Part shown: one piece after another, positions 8,525 through 18,074 of the stretch
Position numbering within the stretch: position 1 is the stretch's first letter
How the letters are laid out: the number at the start of each line of letters is the position of its first letter
NCBI RefSeq assembly: GCF_017303055.1
Contig: NZ_JAEKJT010000008.1
Location: forward strand, 162,703-226,702
Reading direction: 5' to 3'
Length of the DNA: 64,000 bases
Source: Halomonas litopenaei
Lineage (GTDB): Bacteria; Pseudomonadota; Gammaproteobacteria; Pseudomonadales; Halomonadaceae
The notes under the pieces: model-generated
What the model saw: the letters and a program-made list of their open reading frames with translations, nothing else
Told to the model about the DNA's origin: nothing
The model's database searches: none
Made by a program: the position numbers and the translations under genes

Positions 8525-9841
8525 TCAGTCGTGGTGCTTGACCTTCTCGGGCAGCAGGCCTTTCGGGGCCACCCGCAGCACGATGGTGATAAGCAGCCCG
8601 ATGACGAACACTCGTGCCTGCAGGGCGCGACTTTCGAGGCTACTGGGGACCTCCCAGCCGAAGCTGGCCTGACCGAAATGCGCGGCAAGCTCCATCACGT
8701 AGAGCGCCAGCGGCTCCGACATGATCCAGATGATGTAGACCGCCACCGCCCCAAACAGCGTTCCCAGGTTGTTGCCCGGCCCACCAAGAATGACCATGAC
8801 CAGCACCAGGAAGGTATGGTTGAGCGGCAGGTAGCCGTTGGGGTCAAAGATGCTGTTGAAGCTGCCCAGCGCCGCCCCCCCGATACCCATCAGCACACAG
8901 CCGAGCACGAAGATCTCGAGGCGGCGGCGGTTGATGTCCTTGCCCATGGCCGCAGACGATACCTCGTTGTCCCGGATGGCGCGGATCATGCGGCCCCAGG
9001 GGGCGTTGTAGGCGCGGTTGAGCAGAAAGAAGATGGCCAGGATCATCACCGCGGTGACCGACAGGTACATCGCCCTGGCCAGGGTGAAGCCGACCTCGCC
9101 TGGGGCAGGCACCGGCCAGGGCAGCGGCGACACAGTGGCGGTGCCTCGGGTCAGCCAGTCGGAGTTCTTCAGGAATGCCTTGATGATCTCGGCGATCCCT
9201 AGCGTCGCGATGGCCAGGTAGTCACTGCGCAGGCCGAGGCAGACGTGGCCAATGAAATAGCCCACCCCACCGGCCAGCGCGCCGCCGACGATCCAGCCGA
9301 CCCAGACCGGCAGGCCCAGTCCGCCGACAAAGCCCATCTGGCTCTCGATGGCGTCGGTGACCTCGCGGAATTCGCTGATGACCACCATGTAGACGACCAT
9401 ACCGACCACCAGGGTGATCACGGTCCTGAGCCAGGAGGGCAAGCCCAGTCGGGTCAGGCGCGACAGGCCGAACACCAGGGCAATGCCGGCGACCACATAG
9501 GCCAGTACTCGCGCCAGTTCTCCCGGCAGGGAGCTGTCCCAGAAGGCGGGATTGACCGGCACGCTGAAGGTCATTGCGCAGAAGCCGCCAAGAGCCACGA
9601 AACCCATCACGCCAGCGTTGAACTGGCCCGCGTAGCCCCACTGAATGGTCAGCCCCAGGGCCAGGATGGCATAGCAGCTGGCCTCGACCAGCATGCGTGT
9701 CGAGTAAGCGGAGCCCATGACCATGAACACCGCGCTCACGGCAATGGCCAGCACCACCAGCAGGCTGAGCTCGCGTACCGGAAAGCGGCTCTGGGGCGCG
9801 CTATTGGTGTCATCACGATGATGAAAGTCGTTGGTCGTCAT
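8525..9841 (-). CDS. livM: ABC transporter permease, LivM-like
   Basis: 438 residues from ATG 9841, the start forming a TGATG overlap with the livH stop. About ten hydrophobic segments are present, with the LivM-type motif GLTIQWGYAGQFNAGVMGF near the N-terminal third and the coupling segment GRMIRAIRDNEVSSAAMGKD in the cytoplasmic loop. It pairs with LivH to form the inner-membrane channel. The protein is longer than the shortest LivM homologues because of extra residues around 150-215. Translational coupling to livH is likely. Confidence 0.9.
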   Translation of the reverse strand: MTTNDFHHRDDTNSAPQSRFPVRELSLLVVLAIAVSAVFMVMGSAYSTRMLVEASCYAILALGLTIQWGYAGQFNAGVMGFVALGGFCAMTFSVPVNPAFWDSSLPGELARVLAYVVAGIALVFGLSRLTRLGLPSWLRTVITLVVGMVVYMVVISEFREVTDAIESQMGFVGGLGLPVWVGWIVGGALAGGVGYFIGHVCLGLRSDYLAIATLGIAEIIKAFLKNSDWLTRGTATVSPLPWPVPAPGEVGFTLARAMYLSVTAVMILAIFFLLNRAYNAPWGRMIRAIRDNEVSSAAMGKDINRRRLEIFVLGCVLMGIGGAALGSFNSIFDPNGYLPLNHTFLVLVMVILGGPGNNLGTLFGAVAVYIIWIMSEPLALYVMELAAHFGQASFGWEVPSSLESRALQARVFVIGLLITIVLRVAPKGLLPEKVKHHD

Positions 9842-10845
9842 CAGATCACCTTGCCCTTGAAGATGCCGGTAGGACGCCATACCAGGATGGCAACGAGGAT
9901 GAAGAAGGGCACCACGATCTTGTATTCAGTGCCGACGAAGGCCAGGTTGTTCGGCAACTCCAGCCACTCGGGAAGGCTGTCGCGGAAGGGTCTGAGCAGC
10001 ACGTTCCAGTTGAATACCGCCAGGGTTTCGGCGAACCCCACCACGAAACCGCCTGCGATCGCGCCGAAGGGGTGGCCCACGCCGCCGACGATGGCTGCGG
10101 CAAAGATGGGCAGCAGCAGATGGAAACTCAGATCAGGCTTGAAGGTGACGTCCATCGACAAAAGCGTGCCGGCGATGGCCGCCAGACCACCGGCGATGAC
10201 CCAGGTCACGGCCACGATGGTGTTGGTATTGATGCCAGAGGCGCGGGCCAGGTCGGGGTTGTCTGACATCGCGCGCATGGCCTTGCCCAGGCGAGTACGC
10301 GACAGAAACAGCTGCAGGCCAATGACCGCGACCAGGGTCAGCACAAACAGGTAGATCTGGGGTTCGGTGATCACCACCGGCACTCGCACGCCTTCTATCG
10401 GCAGGGCCAGGCGGAAGATTTCCTTGCGGTCATCGACGTAGAGGCTCTGTCCGCCGGTGCCGGAAAACAGGCGAATCAGCCCCTGCAGCATCAGCGTCAC
10501 GCCCAGGGAGCCAATGACCATGACGATGGGTTTGACGCCATGGGCGCGCAGCGGCTTGTAAAAGGCCTTGTCGATGCCGACCGCCAGGGCCGCGGTCAAG
10601 ACCATGGCAAGCGGCAGCATGACGATGGCCGTCGGCACCCCCAGTGCCGCGCCGGCATTGGGGAACAGCGTTGCCAGCAACAGCACCATGAAGGCACCGA
10701 AGGTCATCATGTCGGCGTGGGCGAAGTGGGCAAAGCGCATGATGCTGAAGACCAGCGTCACCCCAACCGCGCCAATGGCGTAGATCGACCCGGTGACGCT
10801 GCCGGCGATCAGCACGTTGTTGATGAAGAACACGAATTCATTCAA
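9841..10845 (-). CDS. livH: ABC transporter permease, LivH-like
   Basis: 334 residues from a TTG start at 10845 preceded by GGAGA at proper spacing; no in-frame ATG fits, and upstream codons are shadow sequence of livF. Eight or so hydrophobic segments, the N-terminal GSIYAIGAVGVTLVFSIMRF segment typical of LivH, and the loop GKAMRAMSDNPDLARASGI that contacts the ATPase. It works with LivM, LivG and LivF. The stop overlaps the livM start by one base. Confidence 0.9.
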   Translation of the reverse strand: MNEFVFFINNVLIAGSVTGSIYAIGAVGVTLVFSIMRFAHFAHADMMTFGAFMVLLLATLFPNAGAALGVPTAIVMLPLAMVLTAALAVGIDKAFYKPLRAHGVKPIVMVIGSLGVTLMLQGLIRLFSGTGGQSLYVDDRKEIFRLALPIEGVRVPVVITEPQIYLFVLTLVAVIGLQLFLSRTRLGKAMRAMSDNPDLARASGINTNTIVAVTWVIAGGLAAIAGTLLSMDVTFKPDLSFHLLLPIFAAAIVGGVGHPFGAIAGGFVVGFAETLAVFNWNVLLRPFRDSLPEWLELPNNLAFVGTEYKIVVPFFILVAILVWRPTGIFKGKVI

Positions 10846-10873
10846 GGCGATATCTCCGCACTGGTGTCTGGCG

Positions 10874-11578
10874 TCAGCCGCCGAGGAAGCTCTTGGCCAC
10901 GTCGGGATCGGCCAGCAAGGCCTGTCCCGAGTCGGTGAAGCGATTCTGGCCGGCGGCCAGCACGAAGCCCTTGTCGGCGATGGCAAGTGCCTGTTTGGCG
11001 TTCTGTTCCACCATCAGGATGCCGACGCCTGCCGCGTTGACCTCCTTTACCCTGTCGAAGATTTCGTACATGTACTTGGGCGACAGACCTGCCGTGGGTT
11101 CGTCCAGCAGCAGCAGTTCGGGTTCCGCCATCAGCGCCCGGCCCATGGCGACCATCTGGCGCTGTCCTCCTGACAGCTCGCCGGCGGGCTGGTGTCGCTT
11201 GTCATAGAGCGGGGGAAAGAACTCATAGGCCTTGGCCAGCATGCGCTTGATATTGCCGGGCTTGAGAAACGCGCCCATTTCGAGGTTTTCCTTGACCGTC
11301 AGGCTCGGGAAGACGTTGTGCTCTTGAGGCACAAAGCCCATGCCCAGCTCCACCAGACGATTAGTCGGCAGGTTGTGGATAGGTTCTCCGCGCAGCAGAA
11401 TATCGCCCTGAGTCACGTTGAGCTGGCCGAAAATAGCCTTGAGCATGGTGGATTTGCCGGCGCCATTGGGGCCGACGATGACGCCGATTTCATCGGCTTC
11501 GATGGTCATGTCCACCCCGTTGAGGATGTTCATCCCGCCGTAGCCACCGTGCACCTGGCGTGCGTCGAGTAGAGGCAT
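10874..11578 (-). CDS. livF: ABC transporter ATP-binding protein, LivF-like
   Basis: 234 residues. Walker A GPNGAGKST, the LivF-type PTNRLVELGMGFVPQ around the Q-loop, signature LSGGQRQ, and Walker B LLLLDEPTAGLSP are all intact. It is one of the two ATPases that would drive uptake through LivH/LivM. It lies 77 bp after livG and 28 bp before livH in the same direction, consistent with one operon. Confidence 0.92.
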   Translation of the reverse strand: MPLLDARQVHGGYGGMNILNGVDMTIEADEIGVIVGPNGAGKSTMLKAIFGQLNVTQGDILLRGEPIHNLPTNRLVELGMGFVPQEHNVFPSLTVKENLEMGAFLKPGNIKRMLAKAYEFFPPLYDKRHQPAGELSGGQRQMVAMGRALMAEPELLLLDEPTAGLSPKYMYEIFDRVKEVNAAGVGILMVEQNAKQALAIADKGFVLAAGQNRFTDSGQALLADPDVAKSFLGG

Positions 11579-11655
11579 AGTCCTGTTCTCTGCATTGGGC
11601 GCTCAGTGCGCCTCGGTCGTTGTTATTGCCCCCCTTGCGCGCAAGGAGGAGGAGG

Positions 11656-12426
11656 TCAGGCCGCGCCTGCACCGAAGTAGGCCTCGATGACCTCCGGATT
11701 GTTCTGAATCTCTTCGATCGACCCTTCCACCATCACCGAGCCCTGGGCCAGTACGATGACCGGGTCGCAAAGTCGGGCAATCATGTCCATGTCGTGTTCG
11801 ATGACCAGGAAGGTGTAGCCGAACTCACGGTTCATGCGTTCGATATTGCCGATCAGGTCGCCCAGCAACGTTCGGTTGACCCCGGCGGCGATCTCATCGA
11901 GCAGCACCACGCGGGCGTCGGTCATCATGGTGCGGCCCAGTTCCAGCAGTTTCTTCTGGCCGCCAGACAGGTTGCCCGCCAGCTCGTTGCGCACGTGATT
12001 GAGCCCGATGAACTCGATGACTTCCTGAGCCCGACGCTTGATCTCGGCCTCATGCTCGCGCACCGCGCGCGGCGCGAACCAGGCCTTGGCCAGGGATTCG
12101 CCGGGCTGTGCGGGCGGAACCATCATCAGGTTCTCCAGCGCTGTCAGCTGGGAAAACTCGTGAGCGATCTGGAAGGTGCGCAAGAGCCCCTTGTGGAACA
12201 GTTCGTTGGCAGGCCGATTGGTGATGTCTTCACCGCTTAACAGGATCTGCCCCGAGTCCAGCGGCAGCGCGCCGGCAATGATATTGAACAGCGTCGATTT
12301 GCCGGCGCCGTTGGGGCCGATCAGGCCCGTGACCGAGCCTTCTTCGACCTGAATGGAGCAGTCGTTGATGACCCGCAGGCCGCCGAAGGCCTTGTTGACG
12401 TGACGCACATCGATGATGGCTGACAT
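11656..12426 (-). CDS. livG: ABC transporter ATP-binding protein, LivG-like
   Basis: 256 residues from ATG 12426, beginning MSAIIDVRHVNKAFGGL; a longer frame to 12720 is shadow of the preceding transporter gene. Walker A GPNGAGKST, signature LSGGQKK and Walker B VVLLDEIAAG are present; the DEI in place of the usual DEP after the catalytic Glu is a small deviation. The C-terminal YFGAGAA resembles the LivG tail. It partners LivF. The first gene of the run, an NSS transporter, ends 59 bp upstream. Confidence 0.92.
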   Translation of the reverse strand: MSAIIDVRHVNKAFGGLRVINDCSIQVEEGSVTGLIGPNGAGKSTLFNIIAGALPLDSGQILLSGEDITNRPANELFHKGLLRTFQIAHEFSQLTALENLMMVPPAQPGESLAKAWFAPRAVREHEAEIKRRAQEVIEFIGLNHVRNELAGNLSGGQKKLLELGRTMMTDARVVLLDEIAAGVNRTLLGDLIGNIERMNREFGYTFLVIEHDMDMIARLCDPVIVLAQGSVMVEGSIEEIQNNPEVIEAYFGAGAA

Positions 12427-12485
12427 CCTGATACCTGCTGTGTTCGTTGTCGTTATTGTCGTGGTGGGCGCCGCCCAGGCGGCGA

Positions 12486-13934
12486 TCAACCGCCGTGATG
12501 CCCCTCGTGCTCGCCCAGCGTGCGGTAGGCGGCGAAGGCGCCTACCGTGACGATCGCGACGATGGCCGGTAGCCAGTAGCCCTCGACGTAAGGCAGAGCG
12601 CGGAGGAACACGAAGGCCACCCCGGTGGGCGCGATGAAGCGCACCAGAAAGCGCCACAGGCTGAGCCAGCCAGCGCGCGTGTGCATCTCTTTCATGGATT
12701 CGGTCTGGGTCAGTGACCAACCGGCAAAGAGCGCAATCAGCAGGCCGCAGAAGGGCAGCGTGATATGCGTTGTCAGTTCCAGCACCTCGAAGGCGTTGCG
12801 ACCGAAAAGATCATGGAACGGGCTCTGTTCGGCCCAAAGATTGAAGCTGGCGACGGTCGCCAGTCCCAGCGCCCAGGCAACCCCCACGACGACCAGGACC
12901 GCCGTCACCCGGCTCAGCGAAAAGCGTTCTACCAGATATGCCGCTACCGGCTCGATCAGCGATATGGCAGAGCTGACGGCAGCCCCCAGCACCAGCACGA
13001 AGAAGATGGCGCCGATCAGCGCGCCGGAAGGCATGGCCGTGAAGGCTAGCGGCAGCGACACGAACATGAGTCCAGGGCCTTCATCGGGAGACAGGCCTGC
13101 TCCGAAGACCAGCGCGAAGATGGCCAGCCCCGCCAGAATGGCGACCAGGGTATCGATCACGGCCACGGTAAAGGCCGTGAGGGTCAACGACGTCTCGCTT
13201 GGCATATAGGCGCCGTAGGCCATGATCGCCCCCATGCCGAGGCTCAGGGTGAAGAAGGACTGGCCCAGGGCAACCAGCCAGCCTTCCAGGCTCAGATCGG
13301 AGAGCGAGAACGATAGCAGGAAGTCGCTGGCAGCGAGCATATCGCCTGCGGCAGCTGCATAGAACAGCACGACCAGCAGGATCACCAGCAAGGTAGGCAT
13401 CAGCAGGCGCAGGCCGCTTTCGAGGCCTCGGTGGACGCCGCGCGCCACGATGTACGCGCAGATCACCAGGAATAGCGTGTGATAGAGCGTCAGCTTGATC
13501 GGTGAGCTGATCAGGCTGGCAAAGTCACTGGCGAGGGTTGCTGCGTCGGCACCTCGTAGCGAGCCCGTCAGCATCTCTCCCAGGTAGTGGATCGCCCAGC
13601 CACTGATGACGGAGTAGAAGCTGAGGATCAGCAGCGCCGAGAGTCCCCCCAGCCAACCGATGATTTCCCAGGCCCTCGAGGTCTTGTGACAGCGTGTCAG
13701 GAAGCGCATGCCCATGATCGGGCAGCGCCGGCTGTTGCGGCCCAGCATGATCTCGGCGATCAGAATCGGCACGCCGATGGCAAACACACACAGCGCGTAC
13801 ACCAACAGGAAGGCACCACCGCCATGCTCGCCCACCAGATAAGGAAAGCGCCAGAGGTTGCCAAGCCCCACTGCTGAGCCAACCGCGGCCAGCAGGAAGG
13901 TGCCTTTGTGGGTCCAGATGTTGTCGCTGCTCAT
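12486..13934 (-). CDS. Sodium-dependent transporter of the NSS (SNF) family
   Basis: 482 residues with about twelve hydrophobic segments. The N-terminal signature WTHKGTFLLAAVGSAVGLGN followed by LWRFPYLVGEHGGGAF is the sodium and substrate site region of NSS transporters (LeuT, tryptophan and tyrosine carriers). It should couple amino-acid uptake to sodium, which suits a halophile. It is the first gene of the minus-strand cluster that continues into livG-F-H-M. Whether it is cotranscribed with them is inferred from the 59-bp gap and shared direction. Confidence 0.9.
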   Translation of the reverse strand: MSSDNIWTHKGTFLLAAVGSAVGLGNLWRFPYLVGEHGGGAFLLVYALCVFAIGVPILIAEIMLGRNSRRCPIMGMRFLTRCHKTSRAWEIIGWLGGLSALLILSFYSVISGWAIHYLGEMLTGSLRGADAATLASDFASLISSPIKLTLYHTLFLVICAYIVARGVHRGLESGLRLLMPTLLVILLVVLFYAAAAGDMLAASDFLLSFSLSDLSLEGWLVALGQSFFTLSLGMGAIMAYGAYMPSETSLTLTAFTVAVIDTLVAILAGLAIFALVFGAGLSPDEGPGLMFVSLPLAFTAMPSGALIGAIFFVLVLGAAVSSAISLIEPVAAYLVERFSLSRVTAVLVVVGVAWALGLATVASFNLWAEQSPFHDLFGRNAFEVLELTTHITLPFCGLLIALFAGWSLTQTESMKEMHTRAGWLSLWRFLVRFIAPTGVAFVFLRALPYVEGYWLPAIVAIVTVGAFAAYRTLGEHEGHHGG

Positions 13935-14110
13935 GGGGCATCCGTCGACATGTCAGACTTGTCAGTCGGACTGACCGGGCGATGGCCCGGTCTCACATGC
14001 CAACTTTGCGATACAAACGTATGCCTGACTAGAGGGGGTGCGTTTAGCAGGCGTTGGTGGGGCGTGATAGTGGCGGGCTTTTCATCTTGTCGACGATAGC
14101 CGTCGGGGTC

Positions 14111-14416
14111 TTAGCTGCCGACTCGCGGCGCCAGCGAGCGGTGGTCGTCGCCCAGGCGTACCGTATCACCGACCGACAGGTCACCGATGGACTGAGTGCG
14201 CTCCCCGGTTCTGACCGAGATAAGTGCCACCACGTCGCCAATGCTCGCGGTATCGTCATCGACCCGAGCTTCCACTTTTACCCTGACCGAGTATCCGTGA
14301 TAGCGGCCGGCAATGATGCTGCCGATGTGGGCGGTGGGGTACTCGTCAGGCTTGTCGGCAAAATAGCGTTGTACGCTGTCGGCGCCGGGATCATCCCATT
14401 CGACATGCTTGTGCAT
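14111..14416 (-). CDS. Small conserved-looking protein of unknown function
   Basis: 101 residues with a GAGGAG ribosome site before ATG 14416. The N-terminus is rich in His, Asp and Tyr. The second half reads like a small beta-barrel, with short alternating hydrophobic strands (YSVRVKVEARV, DVVALISVRTG, LSVGDTVRLGD). I do not recognise the family. It stands alone between the NSS transporter and typA. Good ribosome site and ordinary codon use argue it is real. Confidence 0.6.
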   Translation of the reverse strand: MHKHVEWDDPGADSVQRYFADKPDEYPTAHIGSIIAGRYHGYSVRVKVEARVDDDTASIGDVVALISVRTGERTQSIGDLSVGDTVRLGDDHRSLAPRVGS

Positions 14417-14618
14417 TCGCGTGGCTCCTCGTTCGCGAAAGATGATGTTCTGTCCTTAGCATAGACCTGTCGGGGCAGGGTCGCCGACGGACCCCTTACT
14501 CCGAAGCCATACTCCTGTGGCAGCTTATGGGCGGAGAAGTTCCTTTATCAAGCCCAGGCTGATAAATGCTCCATGGGGGGCGAGTCGGCCAATATGGCGG
14601 ATGTCCCGCTACAAACGA

Positions 14619-14644
14619 CGATGCCCGCCAGAAGGCGGGCATCG
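14619..14644 (-). terminator. Terminator hairpin after typA
   Basis: Perfect 11-bp stem CGATGCCCGCC / GGCGGGCATCG with a 4-nt loop, 22 bp past the typA stop, followed on the minus strand by TCGTTTG. Confidence 0.7.
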
Positions 14645-14665
14645 AGGCAACGGAAAGCGGCGCGA

Positions 14666-16492
14666 TTACTTCTTGCTGGCGCGCTTGCGTTCGTTTTCTG
14701 TCAGGAACTTCTTGCGCAGACGGATATGGTTCGGGGTGATCTCGACCAGCTCGTCGTCATCGAGGAATTCGATAGCCTGTTCCAGGGTGAAGCGCACCGG
14801 CGGAGTCAGCACGATGTTCTCGTCGTTACCGGAGGCGCGCATGTTATCAAGCTTCTTGCCCTTGGTCGGGTTTACCACCATGTCGTTGGCACGGTTGTTG
14901 ATGCCGACCAGCATGCCCTCATAGACCTCGGTGCCGTGGTCGATGATCAGCTTGCCGCGCTCCTGCAGCGCATACAGGGCGTAGGCGAGGGCCTTGCCCG
15001 GTACCATGGACACCAGCACGCCGTTGCGACGCTCGATGGAGGCGTCGGGCTTGAGCGGGCCGTAATGATCGAAGCGGCTGGTCAGGATGCCGGTGCCTGA
15101 CGTCAGGGTCAGGAATTGACCGCGGAAACCGATCAAGCCGCGCGCCGGAATGATGAAGTCAAGGCGCACGCGGCCCTTGCCATCCGGATTCATGTTCTTG
15201 AGCTCGCCCTTGCGGTAGCCGAGCTCTTCCATGATGGCGCCCTGATGCTGCTCTTCGCAGTCGATGATGACTTCTTCGTAGGGCTCCTGCTTTTCGCCAT
15301 CGATCTCGCGGATGATGACTTCAGGACGACCGACGGCCAGCTCGAAGCCTTCGCGACGCATGCTCTCGATCAGCACCGACAGGTGCAGCTCGCCGCGACC
15401 GGAAACGATGAACTTCTCCGGTGATTCACCCTGCTCGACGCGCAGCGCGACGTTGTGGATCAGCTCCTGGTCCAGGCGATCCTTGATGTTGCGGCTGGTG
15501 ACGAACTTGCCGTCCTTGCCTGCAAACGGTGAGTCGTTGACCTGGAAGGTCATGGAGACCGTCGGCTCGTCGACCGTCAGGGCCGGCAGTGCCTCGACCG
15601 CAGCCGCGTCACAGATGGTGTCGGAGATGGCCAGTTCGTCGATACCGGTGATGCAGACGATGTCGCCGGCGGTGGCCTGCTCGGTCTGGACACGCTCAAG
15701 GCCCAGGTGAGTCATGACCTGGCCAATCTTGCCCTTGCGGGTCTGGCCTTCCTTGTTGATCACCACGACCTGCTGGTTCGGTGACATGGCGCCGCGAGTG
15801 ATGCGACCAAGGCCGATGACGCCGACGTAGCTGGAGTAGTCGAGGGCCGAAATCTGCATCTGCAGCGGGCCATCGAGTTCAACCTTGGGCGGCTCGACGA
15901 TGTTGACGATGGACTGGAACATCGGCGTCATGTCCTCGGCCAGCTGGTCCGGTTCCGGACCGGCAATGCCGTTGAGCGCCGAGCAGTAGATGATCGGGAA
16001 GTCGAGCTGCTCGTCGCTGGCACCCAGGTTGTCGAACAGATCGAAGATCTGATCGATGACCCAGTCAGGACGTGCGCCGGGGCGGTCGATCTTGTTGACG
16101 ACAACGATCGGCTTCAGGCCCTGGTCGAAGGCTTTCTGGGTGACGAAGCGAGTCTGCGGCATCGGGCCGTCAACGGCATCGACCAGCAGCAGGACCGAGT
16201 CCACCATGGACATGACGCGCTCGACTTCGCCGCCGAAGTCAGCGTGTCCAGGGGTGTCCACGATGTTGATGTGGTAGTCCTGTCCCTCGGGAGAGCTCCA
16301 GCGGATCGCCGTGTTCTTGGCCAGGATCGTGATGCCACGTTCCTTTTCCTGGTCATTGGAGTCCATGATGCGCTCCTGCCCCTCGGCCTTGCGGTCCAGA
16401 GTGCCGGACTGGCTGAGCAGCTTGTCGACCAGGGTGGTTTTGCCGTGGTCGACGTGAGCGATGATGGCGATGTTGCGAAGATTCTCGATCAC
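14666..16492 (-). CDS. typA: Ribosome-associated GTPase TypA/BipA
   Basis: 608 residues from a GTG start at 16492, where the protein begins [20 protein letters not shown] as in other BipA proteins; AGGA lies 7 nt upstream. The translational-GTPase G domain has [21 protein letters not shown] and NKIDRP. The C-terminal part carries the BipA-specific segment [14 protein letters not shown]. BipA binds ribosomes and helps assembly of the large subunit and adaptation to stress and cold. A terminator hairpin follows. The longer frame to 16525 adds 11 unlikely residues. Confidence 0.96.
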   Translation of the reverse strand: MIENLRNIAIIAHVDHGKTTLVDKLLSQSGTLDRKAEGQERIMDSNDQEKERGITILAKNTAIRWSSPEGQDYHINIVDTPGHADFGGEVERVMSMVDSVLLLVDAVDGPMPQTRFVTQKAFDQGLKPIVVVNKIDRPGARPDWVIDQIFDLFDNLGASDEQLDFPIIYCSALNGIAGPEPDQLAEDMTPMFQSIVNIVEPPKVELDGPLQMQISALDYSSYVGVIGLGRITRGAMSPNQQVVVINKEGQTRKGKIGQVMTHLGLERVQTEQATAGDIVCITGIDELAISDTICDAAAVEALPALTVDEPTVSMTFQVNDSPFAGKDGKFVTSRNIKDRLDQELIHNVALRVEQGESPEKFIVSGRGELHLSVLIESMRREGFELAVGRPEVIIREIDGEKQEPYEEVIIDCEEQHQGAIMEELGYRKGELKNMNPDGKGRVRLDFIIPARGLIGFRGQFLTLTSGTGILTSRFDHYGPLKPDASIERRNGVLVSMVPGKALAYALYALQERGKLIIDHGTEVYEGMLVGINNRANDMVVNPTKGKKLDNMRASGNDENIVLTPPVRFTLEQAIEFLDDDELVEITPNHIRLRKKFLTENERKRASKK

Positions 16493-16751
16493 GACGGGAT
16501 CCTGCTGGAAAAAGTGGGGCCGCATTATAGGGCCTGGGTGATGACAACGACCAGCATTGTTGCGGTCAATCTATCCGTGAATTCTCAAGATACTGAACTT
16601 TCAAGCACCTGCGTGACGCTGACTTGGCGCGTTAAGCCCCATTTTCAGGCGTTTTTGCGCGAGAAGGCGACAAGAAAGGAGTGGCTTGAGGTGCCATCTC
16701 TTGTATGCCCGCCTGTTTGAGGCGGCGCTTTTCGACGCCACGGCATAACAA

Positions 16752-16793
16752 TGTCTACACGACAACGTCTATATGACTACGTCTTTGTGACGC
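16752..16793. repeat. Three degenerate 14-bp tandem repeats
   Basis: Units TGTCTACACGACAA, CGTCTATATGACTA and CGTCTTTGTGACGC follow head to tail and share the core GTCT-N4-GAC. Confidence 0.6.
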
Positions 16794-16920
16794 CTTGATG
16801 AGAGGGCTCTCCCCGACGGTGTTCTATCAACATGAGTATCAGCGTCATCCAGCGGGTCGCTGAGGGGCCTGCCCCTGGCTGGCGCTTGTCAGGAATGTAC
16901 GGGGCTGCTGAATGGGAGCC

Positions 16921-16962
16921 GCTGCATCAGGGGCGCTGCATCAGGGCCATGGCATGAGGGCC
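16921..16962. repeat. Three degenerate 14-bp tandem repeats
   Basis: Units GCTGCATCAGGGGC, GCTGCATCAGGGCC and ATGGCATGAGGGCC follow head to tail with few changes. They lie about 130 bp right of the previous array and share its period but not its sequence. Confidence 0.65.
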
Positions 16963-17042
16963 GCAGGAGAGGCATGCTCAGGATGGCATGGGCCAACTAC
17001 GACATAACAGCCGTTGCTCGGCGGCTGCTGAGTAGCTGTCCC

Positions 17043-17561
17043 TCAGGCGCGCTGCACCAGCGCATTGGCCCGACAGGCCTTGAGCCGCGTGGCCAGGTCT
17101 TCTACGGCGCTCAGGTCCAGCGATGGATCAAAGCCTCCCAGGCGCTCGAACCAGTTGCGCTCTACGCCCAGTGCCCGTGTGGGCGTCTGTCGCAGCAGTT
17201 GGAACAGGGCCAGCGGACAAGGCCGAGATGGCCTGACCATGGGGCGTGATTCGTCGGCAGCCGCGGCCATCATGCGTTCTACCCAGGCTGAGTCCAGTGG
17301 GCCCAGGCAGAAGCCGAGCATTCGCCCATTGCAGTGAGAGGCTGCCAGGTTGAAGCGTCTCCCCATCGGCGCCGGACGGACGCGCACCAGCCGATAGTCT
17401 TTCGCGTGCTCGCCGAGCTGTTCAGAGGTGATGCCACCATCGTCGATGACTATGATCTCGCTGCGCCCCTGGAACAGGGCAATCTGCTGGCGTGCCTGCG
17501 TCAGCCGACAGGACAAATCCTTGCCGGTCAGGCGGGCATCGATGATCAGGCTGATATTCAC
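17043..17561 (-). CDS. Short GT2-like glycosyltransferase-fold protein
   Basis: 172 residues from a GTG start at 17561 with GGAG 7 nt upstream. The outline fits a family 2 glycosyltransferase of GT-A fold: ISLIIDARLT at the start, EIIVIDDGG where the first acidic motif is expected, NLAASHCNGRMLGFCLGP in place of the DxD region, and GGFDPSLDLSAVEDLATRLK at the end, the usual GGFD...ED site. It is shorter than typical GT2 domains, and the DxD-equivalent reads LGPLD, so activity is uncertain. No membrane segment is seen. It is divergent from glnA across a 513-bp regulatory region. Confidence 0.6.
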   Translation of the reverse strand: MNISLIIDARLTGKDLSCRLTQARQQIALFQGRSEIIVIDDGGITSEQLGEHAKDYRLVRVRPAPMGRRFNLAASHCNGRMLGFCLGPLDSAWVERMMAAAADESRPMVRPSRPCPLALFQLLRQTPTRALGVERNWFERLGGFDPSLDLSAVEDLATRLKACRANALVQRA

Positions 17562-18074
17562 GACGACACTCCGAGGCGGGTGACGCCGACCGTGACGGGA
17601 GGGCCGGCGACAAACGTAAGGAAGTGTATCCGCGCGTTGCAGAAGGTTCCAGCGACCCCTTACCCCTAGCGATCGCCTCGGCAGACTTCAGCGTCGAGAT
17701 GGTTGAGGGTTATTTTGGTGCATAAAAGTTTCCGGCGCTTCATTTTGGTGCACAAGTGGGTCTTTGACGCGATGGCCGTGAGCTAATGCGCTATGCTGGA
17801 GCAGTAGTGGCGAGAACTTAAAATCGATGAAAAACATTGGGTTGAGATTTTTTTGATCAATGCTGGTGCAATGATGGCACGCAACCTGCATTGTTTCTGA
17901 CAGTGTCATCGTGTCGAGCACGTCACCATGGGAACTGTCCCGGGAGCGTGCTACAAAGGATCCCGGTACCCCTTTTGCTCCCTGGATCATCCCCCAATTC
18001 GAAGTCGGTGACATGGGATTGGTGCCGTCGCCCCAATGCTCGAGTCACGAACAAGTTTCACTCTGGAGGACCAC
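17562..18074 (+). promoter_or_regulatory. glnA control region
   Basis: This 513-bp spacer holds no gene. It contains two TTTTGGTGCA half-sites of the NtrC type at 17713-17722 and 17743-17752, exactly 30 bp apart. The second belongs to a better full site, GCGCTTCATTTTGGTGC (17736-17752). A sigma-54 promoter lies about 120 bp downstream. This matches the usual NtrC enhancer arrangement for nitrogen-limited glnA transcription. Confidence 0.75.
17875..17890 (+). promoter_or_regulatory. Sigma-54 promoter of glnA
   Basis: TGGCACGCAACCTGCA: the -24 GG (17876-17877) and -12 GC (17888-17889) are 10 bp apart, with only the first T of the -12 TTGCA replaced by C. Confidence 0.88.

Larger units (their letters stand above)
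16493..17042. other. 550-bp intergenic region with two 14-bp triple repeats
   Basis: No convincing coding region on either strand. It should hold the typA promoter at its left end. Two short arrays stand out, at 16752-16793 and 16921-16962, each three imperfect copies of a 14-bp unit. No RNA gene was recognised. Confidence 0.5.
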
